DNA of 54,473 nucleotides, taken from assembly GCA_937921995.1 (NCBI GenBank), contig CAKZVF010000051.1:1-54473 (forward strand), written 5' to 3'. Shown one piece after another: positions 1-12,500 of the stretch. Origin of the DNA: an uncultured Pirellulaceae bacterium (GTDB lineage Bacteria > Planctomycetota > Planctomycetia > Pirellulales > Pirellulaceae). A program made the position numbers and the translations under genes. Within the stretch, counting starts at the first letter, position 1; every line of letters begins with the position of its first letter. Under the pieces are notes generated by a model, which was given only the letters and a program-made list of their open reading frames with translations, did not search any database and was not told the origin of the DNA.

Positions 1-2
1 CC

Positions 3-176
3 GTCTGCGAACCATGCGAGCAGCAGGAAGTCGTCTCTGATTGCCAGTGCCAAGTCTGCGAAGAACCTGTCGCGTGTGAGGAGTGCAGTAACTGCAGTAA
101 ATGCTGCGGCTGCGGCGGAGCCAACATTAGGCCCAGTGGCGTTTTGTTCCGATTGAAAAATTGGCTACACCGCTAA
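3..176 (+). CDS. 3' end of a giant surface-protein paralogue (Cys-rich C-terminal tail), truncated by window edge
   Basis: The reading frame enters from the left edge and stops at TAA 174-176, leaving 57 residues. They contain 11 cysteines in pairs of the CxxC, CxC and CC type and end in GVLFRLKNWLHR. The tail matches the last residues of the 7996-aa protein at 519-24509, which ends [12 protein letters not shown]. The first 40 bases (1-40) are identical to 24337-24376. This is therefore the end of a second, upstream member of the same family, arranged head to tail with the complete copy. Nothing can be said about its N-terminal domains or length. A strong terminator follows 16 bases after the stop. 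The function is probably that of a secreted or surface structural protein, inferred only from its neighbour. Confidence 0.85.
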   Translation, partial: VCEPCEQQEVVSDCQCQVCEEPVACEECSNCSKCCGCGGANIRPSGVLFRLKNWLHR

Positions 177-518
177 TTTTTACCATAGATCTAAAGGCCG
201 AACGTTCTCGTTCGGCCTTTTTTGATAAATCGACAAAGTTTCACCCGCACAAGTCTACTTATCAGAAACATTTACCAATGCATAAAAACTTGCTCCACCG
301 TGAGAGGAGGCACACTTCGATAAACACCAACTATCTGGGAGTCTGTTTTCGATAAGACGATAGCGATTGTCGCAGGATATGGAGATCCTCTTTTCACTAG
401 CCACCAAATTCATTACCCGGATTCTCCTTTCGAAGACTTCTCATCACTTAAAACTTGACTATCACTAACTGATCGCAGGCCTCATCTTTCCGCAATCAGC
501 AGTGCCTTCTCGAACTGT
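177..518. other. 342-bp intergenic region between the two giant genes
   Basis: Apart from the terminator at 193-223 there is no convincing gene. A TTGACT hexamer at 455-460 could be a -35 element, but no acceptable -10 lies 16-18 bases downstream. No Shine-Dalgarno sequence precedes the GTG at 519. The promoter of the giant gene must lie here if the terminator works, but it cannot be placed from sequence alone. Confidence 0.5.
193..223 (+). terminator. Rho-independent terminator after the upstream giant gene
   Basis: A perfect 12-bp stem (193-204 with 209-220, core GGCCGAACG) closes a 4-base loop TTCT and runs into a T tract at 218-223. It sits 16 bases after the stop at 176 and should separate transcription of the two giant genes, so the downstream gene probably has its own promoter. 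Confidence 0.9.
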
Positions 519-3500
519 GTGAAAATTTCTTTCACCTGCCTTCGCGACTTTTCCTCACTCATCACAGGAACCTCAGTCGTGCAGCCTATTAATCAAAACA
601 ACAACTTCCTTTTCCAGTCCGTCTTCGAAGCTCTTGAAGAGCGCGTTCTTTTTGATGGAGTTCCAGACGCGGCATTTATTCTGCCCGCCGATGCGTCCGC
701 GACGGTTCCTGCACAGGTGCAGAACTTGCAGCAAGCCGACGCGGACCTTCCCCGCGAACTAATCATCGTCGATCCTGGTGTCGAAAACAGTGACGCTCTG
801 TTGACGGAAATTTTGGAAACCCACAAAGGCAGCGCGTTCGAAGTGCGCATGCTTGACGCCGATTCCGATGGTGTCCACCAGATCACTGATTTGTTGGCCG
901 CCAGCAACGGCAAGTACGACGCGATCCACGTGATCTCACATGGTGAACAAGGGCAAATCTCTCTAGGTAATACTGAACTTACCTCAGACTCATTCGGCGA
1001 CTACGTTGATCAATTGGCGTCTTGGAGTGGGGCGCTGACGGGCGACGCTGACATCCTCTTTTACGGTTGCGATCTCGCGGGCAACGCTGACGGTCAGTCG
1101 CTGATTGAATCAATCAGCGCGATCACCGGTGCGGATGTGGCGGCTTCTGACGACTTGACCGGAGCCGAAACACTCGGTGGCGATTGGGACCTTGAGTTCA
1201 CCGCAGGCGTCGTCCAATCGGAGGTGCTTTCGGCTTACGAGTATCAGGGCACACTCGCGTTGGCTGACGCAACACTGAGCATCGTTTCTGATGGAACACC
1301 GACTTGGGATTCCGACAACAATCCTGGAAACGATACCGATGGGGCCAACGGAATCATTCGATCGCATGATTCCCTGTTAATGGAGGTGTTCTATAACACC
1401 GATTCCGGCGGCGCGACCGATTTGAATTTTTCTTCGATTCTCCCTGACGGCTTGGTTTGGGATAACGTGCCAGCGGCCGCCGCCCTAGATTCGAGAACGA
1501 TGGTTTTCGATTCGGTGACCGGACTGCCAGGTGGCGATATGCGCGGGATCGTTGCCTATTTGCCTGATGTCGCAGGAACATTTACGTCAAGCGTCACGTT
1601 TGAGGCGCGGGCGTTGGGCGGTCCCCAGGGAATGGCACTCAATGATGTTCAATTCGAAGTAGCGTCCAATGAAAATCCCGTAGCGATTGAGACCGAATCA
1701 CATGACTTCGTGTTGTCGTCGGCTGCGAACATGGACATCCAACTACTTATACCTACTTTCCGAGGCGTGCATACCGATGCGGCGGGTGCGGTAGATGGCG
1801 TCGTCTACACATACTCTGTTGGCATTTTAGGGGATCACCCCACTCGTACTGGCACAGACGCGGTTAAAGGTTCTGCACCGATCGAGGACAATTTCACCTT
1901 CGACCTAGACTTGTCTAACGTCACTCCCAACGCAACGATCTTTGACTGGGGACCTTCTCTTGGTGGCAATGCCGAACTCGGTGGCGATGGAATCACGCGT
2001 AACTATGAACGATTCACAACGGCAGCCGGCGGCACGTCAACCTATTGGTCACGCAGTACATACCCTGCCGGGCAAACTGGCGAAGCCGGGTCATCTGTCT
2101 GGACGCCTGAGCACTCCACGCCCGATAGCGGTGACTGGACGATCATAAATTCAGCGGGTTCAGTATTCACCGCACAGGTCTCCGGAGCCGACACAACGGG
2201 CTCGCACTTTCCAGATTTTGGAGCAGGTAACCGCGTCCTGCCAGCAGGTGAGAATTGGTTCACCTCGGCACAAGTCTCCGTCTGGATTCCGATTGATGAT
2301 ATTCTCCCCGGAGCCGACGGAATTTCGGGAACACCGGATGACGGCGTTCTGACGATTACTCCTGAAATCACCAACTTTGATCCTGATGATGCTTACGGAA
2401 TAACCAATAACTTTGGTTCGGGTGTGGGTGAAATCGAAGACACGTCGAACAATGATTACGAACACACGATCTTCGCTTTCAACCAAGGTGGAGGGACGAA
2501 GTACAATTCAACAGCGGGGCACCCTACATCGGGAAGGTGGGTTGAAACCTCAACCAATTGGAGCGCTGGAGATGGAGAAACTTCCGTCGGTCACGTCTTT
2601 GATGCCCGCGTAACAAGCGGTAGAAATGGTGGCGTGCTCGCGCTCGAAGGCTCAATTTTTGGAGACAAATTTGACAACACGGCCGTAAAAATCACAGCCA
2701 ACTCATTGCCGTCGGCATCCGGTGACGGCTGGTCACGCGTATACGCTTCGGGTGGGCCAAACAATGGTACTCACCTAACCTACGGCACTGACTACATCAT
2801 CGAATTTGGAACCGGCGGTGTTGGTGGAGCGGCCGGTGGCTGGACCGATTGGGATTCTATGGGCGACGCGACGCTTGCCGATAACGAGTCCATTGGCGGC
2901 TATTGGAGTCAAGATCCTACAGATCCACTACTGGGAGGAAATGCCTACGCTGACGGTGTGCGGGATTCAATCACAAAATGGAGAATCATCGTACTAAGGG
3001 ATGTTGAGCCAGGCGAAACTCTGATTGGTCTTGTGTCTAATGAGACGATCGGGCACTCAACTCTCGATCCGGCGAACAACCCTGGCGGAAACATCATCGC
3101 CAACTTCCATGCCAGTTCGATTGGGTACTTACGCGATGACGCCAATCCGGCCAATGATTGGCGGACATCTGAGTATGATCCACTTAACAACAATGTTTAC
3201 TCTGGCGCGGCCAGCGGACTCAACTCTGGCGATCGACTTTGGATTGTTGACGCGAATGTCGACGTGGACAAAACCGTCGTCGATCTTGGCGCGGGCAGCA
3301 GTTATTTAGCCGGTTCAGCTGCTACGATTCAGCTGGAAGGAACCGTTACGATTCCCGGCCCAGACTCCGGTGCGCCGGCTCAAGACGTCTATATCACCGA
3401 TATGCTTCCCGCTGGCCTGACGGTCGTTGGTGGCAGTGCGTCACCCGCGTCAGGAACCACCTTTACCGCCGGCGATGGATCCACGATCTCAGTCCAAGCA

Positions 3501-6500
3501 GTTGAATACTTCATCCCCGACACCAACTCATGGAGCACAACTTGGAGCTACGGCGCGACTGGAATCCGATGGTTCTATGGAGATGTTCCGCTTAATACCG
3601 TGCTGCCAACGATGACCTTTGACGTTCTGATACCGTTCGACGCGAAGAACGGTGAGTCATGGACCAACACCGCGGTCGCTTCTTCGCCGTCAGACGACAC
3701 CACTGAAGAATTTCGCAGCTCTTCGGCAGGACTTGTCGCTGTCCAAGTCGCGGCGATGTCTGCAGGTAAATTTGTGGTGACGCCTTTGGTGCCCGAAGAC
3801 ACCACCATCGTTTACGAACTTGGAATCGCAAACGTCTCCGATGACAAAGAAGTTCCTTGGTTCGATCTTGTCGATATTTTGCCATACGATGCTGACTTTG
3901 AGGCTTCAAGTATTAACGGCGTCTACACCGACATCTCCGTCAGCGGATTAGATGCGGGGCTTGAGGTCTACGTGACAACAGCATCGGCATCCGCATTGGA
4001 CGCCGCCGATGGAACAGTCGATGGCTTTGCTGACCCAGGTACCGCCGCCGCTGGAGACGCTTGGTTCGTCCCCGAAGGTACCGGAATTTGGCAGTATACG
4101 CTGGCCGATGTACAAGCCGGAGTGCCGGGTGCTCCAACGGACGGTCAGATCACGGCAATTCGCGTGGTCAGCGACAAAGCAATCGACCCGTTGCTCGCAC
4201 CAGGCGAATCCACGAAATTCTTCCTTGAACTCACGCCCAATGGCAACGTTGGAATTCCTTCGGACACTTACACCAATAAATTTGCCGCCAGAACGGATCC
4301 GTCCGCATTGCCACTGCCTGTAACAAGTGCAGCGGTTACCGCTGTCGTTGTTGCGCCAGATATCGAGATCGAAAAAGAAGTCGCCCTTGATGAAACTCAC
4401 GCAAACATTGATCCAACCAACGACGCGCACTGGGGCGAAACGGTCAACTTCGATGACACAGACAAAGCCTACTTCCGTTTGAAAGTTACCAACACAGGTA
4501 CCGCTGATTTCCTCGGCGCGACCGTGACCGACAACTTACCGCCGGGAGCCACGTTTGTTGCCGGAACAGCGGCTGCTTCGGCAGGTGACTTCTCTGGGTT
4601 TCCTGCAACTTGGACTTTCGACCTCGCCGCGGGTGATACAGCGACGTTAATCTATCAGTTGGATGTCGACGATTCTGGAAACTACGTCAACTCAGCCGAC
4701 GTTGAAGCGACCGATCAGTGGGGTGAAACGGTAGACGACACTGACGACGCCGAAGCTAATTTCGTAACGGAAATATCGGCTGCCAAACAACAAACAAATG
4801 CCGTTCGCAGCACATCCAATCCCGACGTTTTCGAAGTCACCTACGAAGTTGAAATTCTTAACTCAAGCATCTTTGATCTTTCCAATCTGACGTTAACCGA
4901 GAATCTTGATGGAGCCTATGGTCCTGGTTTTGCTGGGATCTTGACCCCGCCAGCGGTAACCTCCAGCGTACTGACAGGTGCTGGAGTTGTGCCAACGGTT
5001 AACGGCGGTTACGACGGGGATGGGAACGACCAAGTTCTCAATGGAGATGGATTCCTTGAACCAGGAAATAGTGTCACTCTGACTTACACCGTTTTGGTGG
5101 ATCCGTTGCTGCTTGCTGATCCGGCCAACACGGTCAACCAGGTCGAAGCGGGTGGTCTCACCGGTGGCCCAGGTGGAACACTAACAACAGACCTCTCCGA
5201 TGATGGTAGCGATCCAGCGACGGACAACCCGGGCGCTCGTGGAGATGATGGAGCCGGCGGAACTGACGATCCAACGCCGCTGATTTTACCTTCGATTGAT
5301 TTGACCAAGCAAATTATCGGTTCACCTGTTCCGGCATCCAGCGGCGTCAATGGCAACTTCGATGTGACTTACGAGTTCATGATCGAAAACACCGGAACGA
5401 CAGACCTCGACAATATCTCAATGATCGAGGACTTCATCGCCAACCTTGGCGGAGCATTCCAGGGAATCGTAAATGCTCCACGAGTCACCATGACGACGGC
5501 GACCGACAATCCGGACTTCAACCCAGACTACGACGGTGATACCGACACCAATATCTTCCTCAACGCGCCGACAACGGACTTCTTCGAGTTCGGCGGCAGC
5601 ACGTCTCAGACGTTCGTGGGTACGCAGACTGTCCTTAGTGACATGGCCTACGTCATCGACCCAAATCAAACCGTCATGTTGATGGTTGATGCATTCGCAG
5701 ATGATGGAACTGGTGGGCCCCCGAACCCAGCGTCCAGGCATTTCCTTGGCTTCGCATCCTACGACATCGATGGCAATTTCATCAGCATGTACAACTACAG
5801 CAAGTTGTCCGGCTCTACTGACACAACGTTAGCGGCACCGCTGAATCCTGGTGATACGACGATTACGCTCACCGATGCGACAGGCTGGAGCAACGGTGCA
5901 ACATCGCACCGCCGCAGCATCGTGTGGTACGGGTACACCGATAGCACCGGGTACACTTACCCCGACTACACTTACACGCGCAACCAAGCGATCAATGCTT
6001 GGGATGCGGGCGGAGTATCTGGAAATGTCATCACGCTCAGCTCTCCTTGGAGCGGACCGGCACTGGCAGCGGGCGATGCCATTCGCAACACGAACTCGGG
6101 CGGCAGTTACCAGTACTCGCTTCTGTCCAATGGGCATATTGACGAGGTTGGTGGCACCTATGCCGCCAACATTGGTGGCGGTTTCATTCCCAATGGTGCT
6201 GGAGGTACGAACCTATGGCGACCGGGAACACATTCGATCCGTGCACTCGCATTAGCCAACCGCAACGGAAGTCCAGTCCAGCTGAACCTAACTGATTTTA
6301 AGATTGCTGCCCCCAACGATAATCTCTTGGAAGTGGGCCAGAAAGTGACCTTTGAGATCACTGTTGAGATTGATCCAGATAATCCAGGGGCGGTCTATGA
6401 CGGAATCACCGGAGACGGGGATGGAAGTCTGGAGAACCAAGCTTCGGTAACCGCAGAGGATCCTTACAACGACATTCCCGTCGCAGACACCTCAGATGAT

Positions 6501-9500
6501 CCGACCGACCCAACCGATGACCAATACGGCGATGACTCCGATCCCGATGACCCGACTTCTTTGTTGTTCCCGAACATCGAATTGACCAAGGCGATTATCG
6601 GCGCCCCGGTTCCTGCATCCAGCGGAACCACTGGCAACTTGGATGTCACGTTCGAGTTTATGATCACCAACAGCGGCAACGAAGCAGTCGAAAACCTCTC
6701 GTTTATCGAGGATCTTGCCGCTCAATACGGCGGTGCGTTCCAAGGCATCGTACTTCAAGGCGGAGCAGTCGCGACCACAACCTTTACCGATGCGACCAAT
6801 CCTATTGAGTTCAATTCAGGTTTCGATGGTGGAACTTCTGTTGCAGAACTGATTGACAATACTACCGGTGGTAGCGAATTAGCGATGGGCCAAACCATTG
6901 TCTTCCAGATCATCGTCGAAGTCGATCCTGACAATGCAACGGCGCTTTACACTGCCGGCCAATTGTCCAATCAAGCCAGCGTCTCTGGTACTGGCGTCAT
7001 GTCCGGTGTCATTGTCGACGATGACAGTGACGATCCATCGGACATGTCTAACAATGACAACGACGGAGACAACGACCCGGATGATCCAAACCTATGGTCA
7101 GTTCCGGTTATCGATTTGACCAAAACTTTGGTCGGCGATCCAGTTGCGGCATCCAGCGGCAACCAAGGCAACTTCGATGTGACCTATGACTTCACCATTT
7201 CCAACTTCGGTAACGCACCGCTGGACTCGATGTCATTGCTAGAAGACGTTGCCGCTCAGTATGGAGGGGCCTTTGTTGCGATTGTTCCCCAATCCGGTGT
7301 TCCTGCGTCGATTCAGTTGTCAACAGCGACCGATGCGCCTGAGATCAACGGCAGCTACGACGGCGGACTCTCCGACGCTGAAGTCTTCGATAACACCGGA
7401 GCCAATAGCAATGAACTTGCCATGGGCGAATCGGTTACGATCCGGATCATCTTCGAAGTCGATCCGAACGCTATCGGTGCTAACTTTGATGCCAACAATA
7501 ACTTGGTCAACCAGGCGACCATCTCGGGCAACCACGACGGAACCAGCTACAGTGACGATTCAGATGATCCAAACAACGCCAGCGACGTCGATCCAAACGG
7601 CGACAACAATGCCGATGATCCAAACACATTGTTCATCGCTGATGTTTCGGTCGCCAAAGAAGTCGTCGGAACACCGGTTGCGTTGGGCAACGGCAACTGG
7701 GAAGTAACCTATCAACTGGTCGTCGAAAACACGGGCAACGCTGCGCTTGATGTTTCACTCGAAGATGATCTCGACGCACAGTTCGGTGCCGCGTTTGTTA
7801 GTGCTGGTTCTTTAGCCATGATTGCGCAGCCAGCCGGCAATCCAATCACGCTCGATTCGGCTAACTGGGACGGTGATCTAGTGACCGAAATGGTCAATCA
7901 GACGCAGACCAACATTCTCGAAGGCGGCGACTTCTTTATCGTTCAAATCACGGTCGAGGTCGATCCTGATGCCAGCGGGACTTCGCAGATGCTGAACAAT
8001 CAAGCGACCGTGACTGGCGATGCCGTGGACGAGAACGGCCTCCCATTGACGGACTCAAATGGCGACCCTGTGGTCGTTGATGATCTTTCGGATACCGGTT
8101 CAGACCCTGAGACCAGTAACCCCGGAGAGAACGGAGATTCCGGTGGCTGCGATGACCCAACACCGTTGCTACTGCCAGATGTCGCGATCGCGAAAAGCAT
8201 CGTTGGCGATCCGATCCAGCTACCTAACGGGAACTTTACGGTTCAGTATCAATTTATCGTTGAGAACATCGGAACCACTTATCTGACTGACCTCCAGGTC
8301 GTCGAGGACTTTGCAGCCGAATTCGGAGCGAATGTATTCATTCAGCCAATCGCGCCACCAGCGGTCAACATTCTTCCGACCGATCCGACCAGCGTTGCGC
8401 CTGTTCGAAATATTCCTTACGACGGTGCCACCAACCCGAATCTACTCGATGGAGTTTCCGGATTGCTCGCCCCTGGTGATTCTTATGGAGTAGGCGTCAC
8501 CGTCGAGCTCGATCCAAACGGAGCTGGCGCGATTGTTCCGTTTGAAAATACAGCCGTGACAACGGGCAATGGCGCCAATCCAGACGGCTCTTCAATTACC
8601 GATGGATCCGGCAATCCCCTCGTGGTTACGGATGATTCCGATAGCGGCACCAATCCGAACACCGAAAACTCAGGGGAACCGGGGGATACTGGTGGAACTG
8701 ACGATCCGACTCCATTGTTCATCGCAGATCTCGATATCACCAAAGCCATCGTGGGTGGACCCACGCTACTGAGCAACGGTAACCACGCGATTGACTACTC
8801 GGTCGTGATCGAAAACACGGGTAGCGTTGATCTTGCGAACTTGAGTTTGATTGAAGATCTCCAATCTCAGTTTGGAGCCGGATTCCAGAACGCTTCAGCC
8901 TTGACAATCGGGACGGCACCTTTGGATCCGTCGTCGACGGTCACCTTGGAATCGGGCTGGGATGGCACGACGGCGCTCTCTGAAATGGTCGACCCAACAG
9001 CCGCTTCACTGCTTGCGATTGGCGACTCGTTTACGATCACCTTCACCGTTGAAGTCGACGCTTCGTCGCTTCCTGCGGCTACCGCTCCGGTCATATTCAC
9101 CAGCGAAGCTGCGTTCGCTTCAGCAACACAAGCCACCTTGCGAGAGGACTTCACCGATATCGTTGGCAATACCCCTGTCGACCTCAGTCTTGGTCCATTC
9201 GTATCTACTTTGGGTGGCGTTGAGATCAGTGGTACCATTGTGTCTAGTTTAGGCACGGGAGCCGAAACCCGCGCCGACGAAAATTCGTTCGCAGGAGGAG
9301 CCCCTGACCCAGGCGTATTCGCGATCCGCCAATCCGACGGCGGTTCAGCGAATTTACGAATCACTGTTCCCAATCCTGGAAACGCGATCGGTTTCGTTTG
9401 GTCCGATGTGTTCGATCCAGCCGGTGGCGCTCCCGCCGATCAGTGGTCGGCGTTCAAGGTAACCGCCAGCGATGGAACGGTTCTGTATGACCATGATGAA

Positions 9501-12500
9501 CGAGTCGACGGTGATCTTCCATCGAATTTTGCCCGCTTCATTGGTATCCAGGGAACGGGAAGCCAAGTCTACACCCACCTCGACATCGAATATGAGACTA
9601 GCAGCAACGATAACTGGACGATTGATCACATCTACGATTCCGGCAATCCCAGCAACGTAATCACTAACCAGATCGACGGTAGCGCCGACGCTGTTGACGA
9701 TAGTGGCAATCCCATCACCGATTCCAATGGCGATCCGGTAACGGTTACCGACCTAAGCGACAGTGGCAGCGATCCAGACGACGAAAACAACGGCGAACCT
9801 GGTGACACTGGAAGCCACAACGATCCGACTCCGTTGGTGATTCCAGAGGTCAGCCTGGTCAAAGACGCCGGTGACGCGGTTGCCAACGGAAACAACTGGG
9901 ACGTCCAGTTCACGCTGGTCTACGAAAACACCGGCACCGCAGATCTCAATAACTTGACACTGACAGATGACATCAGTAGCCAATTTGGCAACGCCTTTGT
10001 TTCGGTCAGTGGTTTGACGATTCAGAACTTCTCAGGCACCGGAACTGCGCCTACCGCAAACGGGGCTTGGGTCGGCGGTACAGCAAATATGCTTGTCGGA
10101 GGTGCCGCCGATGTCGGTGACTCGTTCGAAATCGTATTTACCGTCACGATTAATCCCGACAACATCGACAGCATCTCCGAAGCACTCAACAACTCGGCCG
10201 TCGCCGGCGGCGATGCTTTGGATGAAAACGGCGATCCGATTCTTGATGGAAGCGGAAATCCGGTGACGGTCACCGATGTTTCGGATGACGGAACCGACGT
10301 TAACGGCGAAAACGGTGACGACAATATGGATGGCACTTTTGCCAACGATCCAACGCCGATTATCATCGCCGATATTGCCGCCGCCAAAGAAGTCGTCGGA
10401 ACCCCCGTGTTGATTGCCAATGGCAACTACGAGGCGACCTATCAAGTCGTCATCGAAAATATCGGCACCGTTGATCTGGCCAACATTACCTTGGGCGAAG
10501 ACCTTATGGCACAGTTCGGCGCTGCCTATGTTGACGCTCACTCTCTGGCAATCGTTACACCTCCGAGCGATCCCTCCAGTACCGTCACCTTGGACGCCGC
10601 CAACTGGAACGGCGGAAGTTCGACCGAAATCGTCAACACGACGATTCCTTCGCTACTGGCCGTTGGAGATCAGTTTACGTTCGAGTTCACCGTTGAGATC
10701 GACGCGGCGCTGGCAACAGGCGTTCTGTTGAACACCGTCACCGCCGGTGGCAATGCTGTCGATGAGAATGGAAATTCGTACAACGATTTCAGCGGCAACC
10801 CAATCACTGCCACCGATGATTCCGACAGTGGAAACAATCCATCGACCGACAACGGTGGCGAGCCCAACGATTCTGGCGGTACGGACGATCCGACTCCGTT
10901 GTACATTCCAAGTATTGGTTTGGCAAAAGAAGCCGGTGACGCGGTTGCCAACGGTGACAATTTCGATGTTGAGTTCACACTCGTTTGGGAGAACACTGGC
11001 AGCGTCGCTTTGGATAACGTTGAGATCCTTGACGACATCGCAACTCAGTTCGGCAGCCAATTCGTTGCCATCTCCGGCCTAGCAGTACAAAACTTCAGCG
11101 GCACAGGATCCGCGCCGACCGCCAACGGCGGCTGGAACACTGGCGACACATCCACCAGTTTGATCAACAGCACCGGCCCACTGGACGTTGGCGATTCATT
11201 CGAAGTGGTCTTCACCGTCACCATTGATCCCGACGCAGGTGGAACATCAAGTTCGGGACTTGAGAATCAAGCGACATCCACGGGTGAAGCTCTTGATGAA
11301 AACGGCGATCCGTTGACCGACTCAAGCGGCGATCCGATCACGGCCACCGATGACAGTGACAACGGAACTGATCCCGTTGGAGAAAACGGCGAAGACGATA
11401 TGGACGGCACGTTTGGAAACGATCCAACACCGATCATCATCGCTGACATTTCGGTTGCCAAACAGGTTTCTGGTACGCCGACGTTGATGGCCAATGGTAA
11501 CTTCAGTGTGGACTATGAACTGGTCATTGAAAACAACGGCAACGTTGACCTTGCTGATCTGACGCTGGTGGAAGATCTTGCGACACAGTTTGGAACAGCG
11601 CTTGTCAGCGCCGGCAACATCACCCTAACGACGCCGCCAGCCAATGCGTCAAGTAGCGTCGTGCTTGATTCCACTTGGAACGGCAACTCCACGACGGAGA
11701 TGATCAGCCAACCAGCCTCAACGCTGCTGGCCGTTGGCGACTCGTTTGTCGTAACGTTCACCGTTGAAGTTGATCCAGACGCCGTCGGCGCTCCGGGGGC
11801 CCTAGACAACCAAGTCACCGTCGGTGGCGACGCGGTTGATGAAAACGGCGCTCCAATCACCAATTCAACAGGTACTCCGATTGTCGTGACCGATGATTCC
11901 GATAGCGGAACCGATCCAAGCACCACCAACCCTGGCGAAGACGGTGACACAGGCGGCAGCAATGATCCGACTCCGTTGCTAATTCCAGCGATCGGTCTGG
12001 CTAAAACAGCCGGCGACGCTGTTGCCAACGGTGACAACTGGGACGTCGAGTTCACATTTGTTTATGAGAACACAGGTACGGTCGACTTGACCAACCTGAC
12101 ACTGACCGACGATATCATGGCCGAATTCGGTAACGCATTCGTTGGCGTCAGTGGATTGTCAGTCGGGAACTTCAGCGGAACGGGAACGGCACCTGGAGCC
12201 AGCACAACTTGGACATCGGCAAACACGTCAGGCAATATGCTTGACGGAACCGGACAAGTAAACATCGGCGACAGTTTTGAAGTTGTCTTTACCGTAACGA
12301 TTAACCCCGACGGCATCGACAGTGTCTCACAAGGCCTTGAAAACCAAGGTACCGCAACCGGCCAAGGAATCAATCCAGACACCGGCGCGGTCGATCCAAG
12401 TTTGAACGCCACAGACACATCCGACAATGGAACGGATGTCAACAGCGAGAACGGCGAAGACAACGGAGATGGTACCTTTGGCAATGATCCGACGCCGATC

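Noticed and set aside
161-355. 64-codon frame over the terminator region between the giant genes
   Set aside because: It starts inside the end of the upstream gene, runs through the terminator stem and has no family likeness.
455-460. TTGACT as the -35 of the giant-gene promoter
   Set aside because: No acceptable -10 hexamer at the right distance; not reported as a promoter.
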